A stretch of 64,000 nucleotides of DNA from Oleiharenicola lentus (GTDB taxonomy: Bacteria > Verrucomicrobiota > Verrucomicrobiia > Opitutales > Opitutaceae), in contig NZ_SDHX01000002.1 in assembly GCF_004118375.1 (NCBI RefSeq), forward strand, positions 372,001-436,000, in the 5' to 3' direction. The translations under genes and the position numbers were made by a program. A model generated the notes under the pieces. That model did not search any database. It had not been told where the DNA came from and saw only the letters and a list, made by a program, of their open reading frames with translations. Positions 16,687 through 26,475 of the stretch are shown here, one piece after another; within the stretch, counting starts at the first letter, position 1, and each line of letters begins with the position of its first letter.

Positions 16687-18330
16687 ATGCTGGTCCCTCT
16701 GACCCCACGGCAGACCACCGACATGGCCGCCGCCGCCCTTTCCTCCGGGCGGGGTGCAGGGCTTCCTGAGTTGCTCGAACTCGTCCAGACGCTGGCCAGC
16801 AAGATGGAACGCATCTCCATCGCGGAACTGGCTGAGCTGATCGAACAGGATCCCGTCGTCGCCACGCGACTCGTCAGCATGGCCAACCTCATCGCCCTCA
16901 ACCCGGGCATGAAGCAGCTCACCGGCGTCCCGCACGCCATCCACCAGATCGGCTTCCAGCGCGTGCGCGGTCTGGCGATGTCGCTGCTGCTCCTGAAATC
17001 CTCCGGCGAGCGGCAAAACCCGCCCGAACAGCGCCAGGCGGCCTCGCGCGCGCTCTGCGCCGGTTTGATCGCCCAGGCCTGCGCGCGGCAGATTTCCGCC
17101 GTGGATCCCGACATGGTTTTCGCCTGTGCCACGCTGCGCCAGATCGGTCGCATCGTGCTGCCCGTCGTGTCGCTCGAACATTACAAGGCGGCTGTCGCTG
17201 CGGCCGGCACCAAGTCCGAGGACGCCGCTTTCCGCCAGTTCTTCGGGCTGGCGCCGTTGGAACTCAGCCGCGAACTGCTCAAGACCTACGCCCTGCCCGC
17301 CGAGATCCGCCACGCCCTGGTCGAGTTTCATCCCGGCGGCTCCGACGATGCCGCGCCCTCGTCGCACGCTGAACGCCTCACCGGTCTGGCCGAATATGGC
17401 AACCGGCTCACCCGTATTGTGCTGGATGTCACCTTGGATGATTCCGCCTATGCCGCGGAGACCACTCAGCTGGCCAAAACCTTCGGCGCCATCCTGCCCA
17501 ACGTGAGTGAACTTCTGGTCCAGACCCTCGATTTTGCCGGAGAGCGGCTCGCGCAGTTCATGCAGGTGCCGGGCGTTTCTTCCGCCCCGGAAGTGATGTT
17601 GCGCCGCATCCGCTCGCGACTGCCCAAGCCCGAAACCGTGGTTCAGGCACCGGCTCCGCTGGAAACCGCCGGCGAGCCGGTGGCGGCTTCCGCCCTCTCC
17701 GCCGCCCCAACCGTGACCGCGAGCACGACTCCGTTTCCGGAAGTGGCGGTCGCACCGCGGCCACCGGCGACATCCTCGGAAGTATCCACTGCCCCGCCCC
17801 GCGAGGTCCTGCCCGAGGCCATCACCCTGGTGCCCGAGCCCGTGCGCACCGTCACCCCGGACGAACCCTGGCTGGAAGTGCTGCGACCGGTGCGCGACGG
17901 TTTTGCGGCCGACGACTGTGCAGTCTTTCTGCGCGCCGCACCGGACGGTCCCTTCATCCTCGCGGATGGCGTCGGTGCTTTCGCGACCCACCACCTCGAC
18001 ATCGCGTCGGTTCATCCTGCCGAGAAAACCGTCTTCAGCATCGCCCTGGCCCGGCGCGAGGCGGTGGTGATTCACGATTCCCGGACCGCCACGATCCTGC
18101 CCTACCTCCCGGCCTGGTTTCAGGGGGACACGCACACCCCCGCGGCCTTTGTGCTCGTGCCCCTGCCGGCCGGCGACCAGGTCGGCGGCCTCGTGCTGAT
18201 CGGTTGGTCACACGCGCGCCGGATCGAACTCACGCCCGGCCACGAGGCGCTGCTGAATCTCCTGCGCACCAGCGCACAACGCCTGATCACCGCGACGAAA
18301 CCGTCCGCCGTCATCGCCCGCACGGCCTGA
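16687..18330 (+). CDS. HDOD-domain signalling protein
   Basis: A 547-residue protein. Residues ~20-230 form an HDOD domain (LPELLELVQTLASKMERISIAELAELIEQDPVVATRLV, HAIHQIGFQRVRGLAMSL, CATLRQIGRIVLP), the non-catalytic relative of HD phosphohydrolases used in bacterial signalling. Residues ~320-400 are a Pro/Ala/Val-rich linker. The C-terminal ~150 residues look like a GAF-type sensor domain (WLEVLRPVRDGFAADDCAVFLR, FVLVPLPAGDQVGGLVLIG). It is soluble, with no output domain in the same chain. Input and partner are unknown. Confidence 0.82.
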   Translation: MLVPLTPRQTTDMAAAALSSGRGAGLPELLELVQTLASKMERISIAELAELIEQDPVVATRLVSMANLIALNPGMKQLTGVPHAIHQIGFQRVRGLAMSLLLLKSSGERQNPPEQRQAASRALCAGLIAQACARQISAVDPDMVFACATLRQIGRIVLPVVSLEHYKAAVAAAGTKSEDAAFRQFFGLAPLELSRELLKTYALPAEIRHALVEFHPGGSDDAAPSSHAERLTGLAEYGNRLTRIVLDVTLDDSAYAAETTQLAKTFGAILPNVSELLVQTLDFAGERLAQFMQVPGVSSAPEVMLRRIRSRLPKPETVVQAPAPLETAGEPVAASALSAAPTVTASTTPFPEVAVAPRPPATSSEVSTAPPREVLPEAITLVPEPVRTVTPDEPWLEVLRPVRDGFAADDCAVFLRAAPDGPFILADGVGAFATHHLDIASVHPAEKTVFSIALARREAVVIHDSRTATILPYLPAWFQGDTHTPAAFVLVPLPAGDQVGGLVLIGWSHARRIELTPGHEALLNLLRTSAQRLITATKPSAVIARTA

Positions 18331-18338
18331 GCGTTCGG

Positions 18339-18420
18339 ACCACGTTGTCTCCCGCGTTCACGGGATCCAACGCGGCTGGTTCTACCAGCCGCGCTTGAGC
18401 CGCAGGCGAAAGCGTGGTTC
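18339..18420. repeat. REP-like repeat pair upstream of the RAYT gene
   Basis: Two oppositely oriented ~35-40 bp copies sit tail to tail: one runs from accacgttgtc to caacgcggctgg, the other from ccagccgcgcttgag to aaagcgtggt. The centre is a perfect hairpin (CGCGGCTGG-ttcta-CCAGCCGCG) and the ends are accacg/cgtggt. It lies 9 bp before the RAYT start; related copies are at 18966, 20787, 20839 and 46731. Confidence 0.85.
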
Positions 18421-18429
18421 GATGCAGTT

Positions 18430-18966
18430 ATGGACCGCGCCTCGCAGCGACATCTTCCGCGTTTGCTCGCGGACGCATACCGCGGCCGAATGTTTGTCCA
18501 TTGGACCATGGGTATCAGCAACCGGCGAATCGGTTGGTTGACCCAGGAGTTTCACGCCGCCTTTCGCTCAACCTTGGAAAGGAACGCTGAACACTACGGC
18601 GTGGCTGTCCCCGCCTATTGCCTGATGCCGGATCACCTTCATGTGCTTGCTGCGGGCATGAACCACAACAGTGACCAAGCTCTTTGGAGTCGTGCCGTTC
18701 GACGACGCCTGAATGAAGTCCTGAAACCATTCAGCCTGCAGAAACAGGCCTACGATCATATCCTGCGGACGAACGAATCGGGGCCGGATGCGTTCACCGC
18801 GTTGGCATTCTACATCAGCCAAAATCCAGTGCGCGCCGGACATGTAACTGCATCGACAGATTGGCCATTTGTAGGCGCAAAGGTGCCGGCTTTGCCCGGA
18901 CTGGACCCGCGGCACGCGACGTTTCGGGAGGATTGGTGGCGATATTGGAACTCGCTGCCTGGCTGA
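18430..18966 (+). CDS. REP-associated tyrosine transposase (RAYT, IS200-like Y1 domain)
   Basis: A 178-residue single-domain Y1/HUH protein. The HUH motif is visible as YCLMPDHLHVL (H69, H71) and a candidate catalytic Tyr128 lies in ALAFYISQNPVRAG, the usual tyrosine helix. RAYTs are domesticated IS200/IS605-type nucleases that process REP palindromes and are usually single-copy. This one is bracketed by related palindromic repeats immediately upstream (18339-18420) and overlapping its stop (18966-19000), with more copies elsewhere. It appears intact. Confidence 0.88.
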   Translation: MDRASQRHLPRLLADAYRGRMFVHWTMGISNRRIGWLTQEFHAAFRSTLERNAEHYGVAVPAYCLMPDHLHVLAAGMNHNSDQALWSRAVRRRLNEVLKPFSLQKQAYDHILRTNESGPDAFTALAFYISQNPVRAGHVTASTDWPFVGAKVPALPGLDPRHATFREDWWRYWNSLPG

Positions 18967-19000
18967 CCACGTTGTCGCTGCGCTCCAACGCGGCTACTCC
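18966..19000. repeat. REP-like repeat at the 3' end of the RAYT gene
   Basis: A single ~35 bp copy running accacgttgtcgctgcgctc to caacgcggctact, beginning at the last base of the RAYT stop codon. It matches 20839-20872 almost base for base. Confidence 0.85.
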
Positions 19001-19015
19001 GACCTTGTGGCCCCC

Positions 19016-20707
<1,692 letters not shown>

Positions 20708-20786
20708 GCGCGGAAAACTGCGCACCGCGCGCCCGGAGTCGAGCGCAAGAAAGCCGGATGGGCCGGTCGTCAGCCCGCCCAGCGGC

Positions 20787-20872
20787 GGTAGCCGCGCTTG
20801 AGCGCTTGCGCGAAAGCGTGGTTCTTGCGCGCACCGACACCACGTTGTCGCTACGCTCCAACGCGGCTACCC
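20787..20872. repeat. Head-to-head REP-like repeat pair upstream of ettA
   Basis: A copy reading gtagccgcgcttgagcgc...gcgtggt (20787-20822) is followed after 16 bp by an inverted copy accacgttgtcgctacgctc...gcggctac (20839-20872). It is the same family as the RAYT-flanking repeats, arranged as a BIME-like inverted pair between ettA and the beta-CASP gene. Confidence 0.85.
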
Positions 20873-20885
20873 CAGACCCAAGACC

Positions 20886-22244
20886 TCACACCTCATACAT
20901 CCGCAACGGCACCGGGTCCACGACGCGGGCCTTGGGCAGTTGCTCGGCGAGCTGGACCTTGAACCAGTCGCGGGCGTCGGGGTCGCCGTGCGTGAGCACG
21001 ATGCTCCGGGCCTTGGTCTGAACGGCAAATTCCAGGAGCTCCCCGCGCTCGGCGTGTCCGCTCAGCTCGAACCGCTCGACCCGCGCGCGGACCTTGGCGC
21101 GCACGTCCACGGCGTCGAAATGGAAGGTCGCGCCCGGCTTGGTCGCCAGCAGCTTGCCGCCGGGCGTGTCGGGATCGCAGAAACCGACGAAGCCAACCGT
21201 GTTGCGCGCGTGGCCGACGAGGCCCGAGGCGAGCGTGTAGCTGGGCGTCTTCTCCACGAGCATGCCGGAGCTGACAATATAGAGACCCTTCTGGTGCGGC
21301 TCCTGGCCGGGCGTGAGCTTCTTGGGCAGCTTGCGCAGACCGAGGTCGCGGAGGATGCGAGCGTCGAACTGCACGTCGTTGGTCTTGCGCGAAACCTCGT
21401 CAAACAGCTCGGACAGCCCGATGCCCAGGCCGCCGGCGTAGATCGGGCACTCGATGAGGCGGCCGAAGCGGCGGGCGTCGTGGAAAACCGCGAGCAGCTC
21501 CTGCATGCGGCCGAGCGCGAACACGGGCAGCAGGAACGAGCCGCCGCGCGCGATGGTGTCGTTGATCGAGTCGATGAGGCGCGCGATCTCGTGCACGCGC
21601 TCCTTGCCGTAGGCGCGCTCGGTCATGCCGCGGGTCGTCTCGATGATGAGGGTGTCGAAATGCCCGATGGGAAAATGCGCGCCCTTCAGCGTGCGCAGGT
21701 GGTCGAAGAGCACGTCGCCGGTGAGGAAGATCTTGCGCATGCCGTGGTGGATCTCGACCGCGGTCGCGCCGGCCACATGGCCCGACGGATGGAACATGAG
21801 CTCCAGCTCGCCCCGCTTGCCCTTGATCTTCTTGACCTTCTTGAACGGCAGGCCGTGGAACCGCGGGGTGAGCCGCTCGATTTCCTTGTGCGTGAACAGC
21901 GGGTAGCCGGCGATGCCGTCCTCCTCCTTCTGTTTCTGCATCACGTTGGCGGAATTGTGCAGCATCTTCTCGATGAGCATGCGGCTCGACTGCGTGAGCA
22001 GCACGGGGGTCTTCGGATGCTGGCGCATCAGCACCGGCAGGCCGCCGATGTGGTCCAGGTGGCAGTGCGTGATGATGATCAGGTCCAGCTCGATGTCGCG
22101 CAGGAGCGAGAGATCAGGCAGCGCCTCGACGCCGGGAGTCTTCGGGTTCAGCCCGCAGTCCACGAGGATGTTGAGTTCCCCGATCATGAGGAGGAGGCAA
22201 TTGGCGCCGATGCCGCCCTGGCGGTTGAGGTCGATGAGTTTCAT
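20886..22244 (-). CDS. Metallo-beta-lactamase / beta-CASP ribonuclease
   Basis: A 452-residue protein of the CPSF73/YSH1-like MBL-beta-CASP family. It has HCHLDHIGG (H60, H62, D64, H65), SGHVAGATAVEI, FLTGDVLFD, IIETTRGM (motif A), LSGHAERGELLEF (motif B) and VLTHGDPDARDWF (motif C). Members are endo/exoribonucleases in RNA maturation or decay. The start at 22244 (MKLIDLNRQGGIGANCLLL) gives the canonical beginning. Confidence 0.9.
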   Translation of the reverse strand: MKLIDLNRQGGIGANCLLLMIGELNILVDCGLNPKTPGVEALPDLSLLRDIELDLIIITHCHLDHIGGLPVLMRQHPKTPVLLTQSSRMLIEKMLHNSANVMQKQKEEDGIAGYPLFTHKEIERLTPRFHGLPFKKVKKIKGKRGELELMFHPSGHVAGATAVEIHHGMRKIFLTGDVLFDHLRTLKGAHFPIGHFDTLIIETTRGMTERAYGKERVHEIARLIDSINDTIARGGSFLLPVFALGRMQELLAVFHDARRFGRLIECPIYAGGLGIGLSELFDEVSRKTNDVQFDARILRDLGLRKLPKKLTPGQEPHQKGLYIVSSGMLVEKTPSYTLASGLVGHARNTVGFVGFCDPDTPGGKLLATKPGATFHFDAVDVRAKVRARVERFELSGHAERGELLEFAVQTKARSIVLTHGDPDARDWFKVQLAEQLPKARVVDPVPLRMYEV

Positions 22245-22320
22245 GCGGGTAACGGACCATCCAGACGCCGTCCGCGCCGCAAGCAAGCTCCCCTTTCGCA
22301 CCTCCCTCGCCCGGGCCCGG

Positions 22321-22357
22321 CCAAAACAAGGCGCCGGATCCTCGCGGATCCGGCGCC
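22321..22357 (-). terminator. Rho-independent terminator of the OmpW-like gene
   Basis: A perfect 12-bp stem (ggcgccggatcc / ggatccggcgcc) with a tcgc loop lies 24 bp after the minus-strand stop of the OmpW-like gene. On that strand it is followed by a U-rich stretch (complement of ccaaaacaa). Confidence 0.85.
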
Positions 22358-22380
22358 GACCACACAAACACCGCAGCAAA

Positions 22381-23010
22381 TCAGAACTGGTAGCGCACGC
22401 CCACGGCGTAGAGCCACGGATCGAGACGGGCCTCGGTCAGCTTGGCGCCGCCGGCGGACACATCGGAGCGGATGTTGGCGCGCTTCAGGTCCACGTTGAA
22501 CGACCAGCGCTCATCAAGCTGCCAATCCACGCCCGCCTGCAGCGCGAGGCCCGCGCTGCTGCTTTCGAGACCGAGTGGCACGCCCGCCACCGACAGCTTC
22601 TCGTCGAAGATCAGGGTGTAGTTGATGCCGGCCGCCACATACGGCCGGATCGACGCTCCGGGCAGCGCACGATATTGGAGGAGCAGCGTCGGCGGCAGGT
22701 GCTTGAAGCTGCCCAGCTGACCGATCCCCGCCAGGGAAACGGAATGCTTCTGCGGAATGGTCAGCACGAGTTCGGCCGACAGGGTGTCGGTGAACGCATA
22801 GGCGATGTCCACCTCGGGAATCAGCCGGTCGCTGACCGAGACAGCATCGGCGGCGAAATTGACCCCAAGCGCGGTGAAGGCGTCGGACTTGTCCACCGTC
22901 TGGAGGTAGGTCGCCCGGAGGCGGACCGACCAGGGACTGGCGGCAGGCAGGGAGACGGCGCACAACAGGAGGAGCGCACCGTGCGTGAAACAACGGAGGG
23001 TTTGGTTCAT
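22381..23010 (-). CDS. OmpW-family outer membrane protein
   Basis: A 209-residue beta-barrel protein with a signal peptide (MNQTLRCFTHGALLLLCAVSLPAAS). It then has alternating strands typical of OmpW (WSVRLRATYLQT, PEVDIAYAFTDTLSAELVLTIPQKH, LLLQYRALPGASIRPYVAAGINYT) and ends in a C-terminal aromatic (VGVRYQF) for barrel assembly. It probably transports small hydrophobic molecules across the outer membrane. The start at 23010 is chosen by the signal peptide. Confidence 0.88.
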   Translation of the reverse strand: MNQTLRCFTHGALLLLCAVSLPAASPWSVRLRATYLQTVDKSDAFTALGVNFAADAVSVSDRLIPEVDIAYAFTDTLSAELVLTIPQKHSVSLAGIGQLGSFKHLPPTLLLQYRALPGASIRPYVAAGINYTLIFDEKLSVAGVPLGLESSSAGLALQAGVDWQLDERWSFNVDLKRANIRSDVSAGGAKLTEARLDPWLYAVGVRYQF

Positions 23011-23146
23011 AGGTTTGGTTGAGGGCGGCGACTTCGCCGCCGCCTCCAGCCTACCGAACCCGGGGAAAACTCGCTCCCGATGGCTTGCCCGGGATTGCGC
23101 GTCGCTTGGCCAGGCCCCACCTGCCACCGCCGCCCGCGCCGCCTGA

Positions 23147-23404
23147 CTACGGCAAACGGTCAGCCGGCTTCTCCGAGACCTGCGTCGCCTCGATATCGAT
23201 CACGTCACCCCGGCCGGCCGGGCTGCGCCGTGCTCCGCCGGGATTGACGGGCCGAGCGGAGCCCGGTGCGGCCGGTCGCGGACGAAACTGCTGCAAAACC
23301 CAGGCCACCGCTCCGGCCAGGAAAACCATCACCGCCGTAAACAGCACCGCCACCATCGCGAAGATGGCAACCAAACCGGCAATGAGCAGGCGAACCAAGG
23401 GCAT
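23147..23404 (-). CDS. Small single-pass membrane protein
   Basis: An 85-residue protein (start MPLVRLLIAG at 23404; the frame continues to 23440). One long hydrophobic segment (~residues 4-38) is followed by a basic, Pro/Arg-rich cytoplasmic-type tail ending DVIDIEATQVSEKPADRLP. Not recognised. It lies between the OmpW-like gene and the pilT genes; no link is implied. Confidence 0.5.
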   Translation of the reverse strand: MPLVRLLIAGLVAIFAMVAVLFTAVMVFLAGAVAWVLQQFRPRPAAPGSARPVNPGGARRSPAGRGDVIDIEATQVSEKPADRLP

Positions 23405-23567
23405 GTCCTCAAGACTCGCACACTTACCCGAAAGTTTCACAGAAGAATTTTCGCCCCCCCTGACTGGTCTGCTTCCTCGCCCTTTGGCGTTTGGAGCTTA
23501 CCCCGCGCTCCCGCGTCTAGCCTTGCCAAGCCGCCCTGGCTGAAGAGCATTCCGCGCATTCCACGGC

Positions 23568-25037
23568 ATGAACAACGAGATCCTCTGGCTCATCCGCCTC
23601 GGTATTGATCAGAAATTGTTCTCCCGCGAGCAGGCGCTCGCGACGCTCAAGGCGGTCGGCCCCGACGCCGACCTCATGGGCTACGCCCAGAAGCTCATCG
23701 ACGACAGCATCGTCACCGACGTCGAAAAGCTCGAAGCCATCGCCGGCGACGCCATGGCGAAGGCCCCCTCCGGTCCGCCCGAGCCCAACCCGCTCGTCGC
23801 TTCTGCCGACTCCGCCCCGAAGCTCCGCATCTCCCCAAAGGTCGGTGGCGCCGCCGCCAACCCGGCCACCGCTGCAACCACCGGCGGAGACCTGCCGCAA
23901 TTTACCTTCGGCCGGATCGGCGAGATGGACGACGAGGCCCTGGCCGCCGGCATGCGGCAGCTGCTGATCGACGCCGGCCGCTTCGGCGCGAGCGACCTGC
24001 ACCTCTCCGCCGGCTCCAAGCCCTTTGTGCGCAAGCACCGCGCGCTCACGCCGATCACCGATCACGTCCTCACCGACCAGGAGTCGCTGCGCCTCAACAC
24101 CGTGCTCCTCGCCCAGCACCAGAAGGCCATTTTCCTCGAGCGTCGCGACTACGACCTCGCCCTGGCCCTCGACGCGACCAACCGCTACCGCGTCAACCTG
24201 ATGTTCCACAAGTGGGGCCCCTCCGGCTCCTACCGCATGGTGCCAGCCGGCATCCCGAAGCTCGACCAGCTCGGCCTGCGCAACCTCGACGCCATCCGCA
24301 AACTCCTCTCCTACCACAACGGTCTCATTCTCATCACCGGCCCGGTCGGCGCCGGCAAGACCACCACCCTCGCCGCCATGGTCGCCGAGCTCAACGAGCA
24401 GCGCGAGGACCACATCATCACGGTCGAGGACCCCATCGAGGTCGTGCAGACGCCCAAGGGCTGCAACGTCACCCAGCGCGAGGTCGGCCCGCACACCAAA
24501 TCCTTTTTCACCGCGCTCAAGGGCGCCCTCCGCGAGGACCCCGACGTCATCGTCATCGGCGAGCTCCGCGACCTCGAGACCATCGAGATGGCCATCAGCG
24601 CCTCCGAGACGGGCCACCTCGTGATCGGCACCATGCATACGAGCGACGCCTCCACCACGCTCAACCGCCTGCTCGACGTCTTCCCGCCCGCCCAGCAGAC
24701 GCAGATCCGCGCCTCCGTGGCCGAGTCGCTCCGTGGTGTCGTCTGCCAGCGCCTCCTGCCCTCGACCAGCGGCGGGCTCGTCGTCGCCTGCGAGATCATG
24801 ATTTCCAACACCGCCATCCAGGCCCTCATCCGCGACGGCAAGACCGCCGGCCTCCGCAACACCATGGAGACCGGCGTCAAGGAAGGCATGTGCATCATGG
24901 AGAACGTCGTCCTCGAACTGTATAACCAGAAGAAGATCTCCAAAGAAACCGCCCTCGCCAACGTCGCCACGCGCAACGTCCGCCAGAAGATCGACCCCGC
25001 CTCGCCCCCCAGCACCCCGCCCACCGGCAAGGCCTGA
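23568..25037 (+). CDS. PilT-type twitching ATPase with N-terminal extension
   Basis: A 489-residue type IV pilus retraction-type ATPase. The PilT core starts near residue 130 (LLIDAGRFGASDLHLSAGS). Walker A is GPVGAGKTTT at ~257-266; ITVEDPIEVV, REDPDVIVIGELRDLETIEMA (Walker B) and GHLVIGTMHT (His box) follow. The first ~125 residues are a helical segment (QALATLKAVGPDADLM) and a Pro/Ala linker not found in ordinary PilT (~350 aa). It probably acts at the pilus base with the second PilT-like gene downstream. Confidence 0.88.
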   Translation: MNNEILWLIRLGIDQKLFSREQALATLKAVGPDADLMGYAQKLIDDSIVTDVEKLEAIAGDAMAKAPSGPPEPNPLVASADSAPKLRISPKVGGAAANPATAATTGGDLPQFTFGRIGEMDDEALAAGMRQLLIDAGRFGASDLHLSAGSKPFVRKHRALTPITDHVLTDQESLRLNTVLLAQHQKAIFLERRDYDLALALDATNRYRVNLMFHKWGPSGSYRMVPAGIPKLDQLGLRNLDAIRKLLSYHNGLILITGPVGAGKTTTLAAMVAELNEQREDHIITVEDPIEVVQTPKGCNVTQREVGPHTKSFFTALKGALREDPDVIVIGELRDLETIEMAISASETGHLVIGTMHTSDASTTLNRLLDVFPPAQQTQIRASVAESLRGVVCQRLLPSTSGGLVVACEIMISNTAIQALIRDGKTAGLRNTMETGVKEGMCIMENVVLELYNQKKISKETALANVATRNVRQKIDPASPPSTPPTGKA

Positions 25038-25354
25038 CGCGACCGGAGACGACAGACCACTGACAACAGACCACCGACCTCTGAAATCTGACTCCTGACC
25101 TCCGTCTTCCACCTCCAAGCTCCCACAGTACAGCCACCCCACCCACTCCCGTACCCGTCATCCTGAGCCGAGCGAAGGATCCAAGATTCCCCACTCCACT
25201 CTGACTTCTGCTCTCCGGCTTCCGCCCCTCTCCCTTCTCCTTTTTCCTTTCTCCCGCCTCCAGCCTCCCGCCTCCCCTCACTCCGCCCTCCGCTCATCCG
25301 GCACTCCGCCTTCCGTTCTCCATCCTCCTTTCACCGTCCTCCGTCTTCTGACCC
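25038..25354. other. Pyrimidine-rich non-coding spacer between the two pilT-like genes
   Basis: 317 bp without a convincing gene. The plus strand is strongly biased to C and T, with many short degenerate ctcc/cttcc/ctgac units. It contains one half of a gtcatcctgag-type palindromic repeat (25157-25182). No promoter or terminator was recognised. Confidence 0.7.
25157..25182 (+). repeat. Half copy of the GTCATCCTGAG..CGAAGGATCC repeat
   Basis: gtcatcctgag, then ccgagcgaaggatcc; the closing arm (ggatccttc...aggatgac) is missing here but present in the related full element at 50664-50745. Confidence 0.75.
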
Positions 25355-26431
25355 ATGGCCGCCATCGACGCACTCCTCCGCACCATGCTTGAAAAGGGCG
25401 GCTCCGACCTGCACCTGACCGTCGGCCTCCCGCCCAAGTCCCGCATCTCCGGTTCGCTCCAGCCCATCGGCGAGCACCCGCTCGACGCCCAGCACATGGA
25501 GGCCCTGCTCAAGGAAATCTGCCCCGAGAAGCGCTGGAAGGAGTTCCTCGAGCGCAAGGACCTCGACCTCGCCCACGAGGTGCCCGGCCTCGCGCGCTTC
25601 CGCGCCAACTACCTCTACAACCACTGGGGCCAGGCCGCCGTCCTCCGCCAGATCCCGGCCAAGATCCTGTCCTTCGCCCAGCTCAACCTCCCCGAGGCGC
25701 TGAAGAAACTTTGCCACCTCGACCAGGGCCTCGTCGTCGTCACCGGCCCCACCGGCTCCGGCAAGTCCACCACGCTCGCCGCGATGATCGACTACATCAA
25801 CGACAACATGGCGAAGCACATCATCACGATCGAGGACCCGATCGAGTTCGTGCACCCCTGCAAGAAGTCCACGATCGTGCACCGCGAGGTCGGCGAGCAC
25901 ACCGAGACCTTCGGCGCCGCGCTGAAGGGCGCCATGCGCCACGACCCCGACATCCTCCTCCTCGGCGAGATGCGCGAGATGGAGACCATCAAGCTCGCCC
26001 TCTCCTGCGCCTCGATGGGCATGCTCGTCTTCGGCACGCTCCACACCAACAACGCGCCCAAGACCGTGGACCGCATCATCAACACCTTCCCCGCCGAGGA
26101 GCAGAACCAGGTGCGCGTGATGCTCGCCGGCTGCCTCTCCGGCGTCGTCGCCCAGCTCCTTTGCAAGAAAGTCCCCAAGGGCCGCGTCGCCGTGCACGAG
26201 ATTTTGCTCCAGCACGAGGCCCTGCCCAACACGATCCGCTCCGGCCAGATCGCCAACATCCGCGGCATCATCGAGAGTGGCTCCGCCGACGGCATGTGCA
26301 CGATGGACAACAGCCTCATGGCCCGGGTGAAGGACGGCACCGTCGAGCCCAAGGAAGCCTACATGAAGGGCAGCAACAAGGCCCTCTTCGCCCCCCTCCT
26401 CAAACCCGGCGACCTCGACGGCGGGCACTGA
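25355..26431 (+). CDS. pilT: PilT-type twitching motility ATPase
   Basis: A 358-residue protein of normal PilT length, with LLRTMLEKGGSDLHLTVG at the N-terminus. Walker A is GPTGSGKSTT at ~130-139; TIEDPIEFVH, RHDPDILLLGEMREMETIKLA and GMLVFGTLHTNN follow. It is a hexameric ATPase that depolymerises type IV pili. It differs from the upstream paralogue in Walker A and lacks the N-terminal extension. PilU-like function is possible. No other pilus genes are nearby. Confidence 0.92.
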   Translation: MAAIDALLRTMLEKGGSDLHLTVGLPPKSRISGSLQPIGEHPLDAQHMEALLKEICPEKRWKEFLERKDLDLAHEVPGLARFRANYLYNHWGQAAVLRQIPAKILSFAQLNLPEALKKLCHLDQGLVVVTGPTGSGKSTTLAAMIDYINDNMAKHIITIEDPIEFVHPCKKSTIVHREVGEHTETFGAALKGAMRHDPDILLLGEMREMETIKLALSCASMGMLVFGTLHTNNAPKTVDRIINTFPAEEQNQVRVMLAGCLSGVVAQLLCKKVPKGRVAVHEILLQHEALPNTIRSGQIANIRGIIESGSADGMCTMDNSLMARVKDGTVEPKEAYMKGSNKALFAPLLKPGDLDGGH

Positions 26432-26475
26432 GGACATAAACTCGCGAGTGAGCCGAGCTTCGCTGCCGCTTTCCA

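Noticed and set aside
16069-18135. 688-codon antisense frame across the S4 and HDOD genes
   Set aside because: Spans two clear plus-strand genes and encodes a Gly/Arg/His-rich product without family features.
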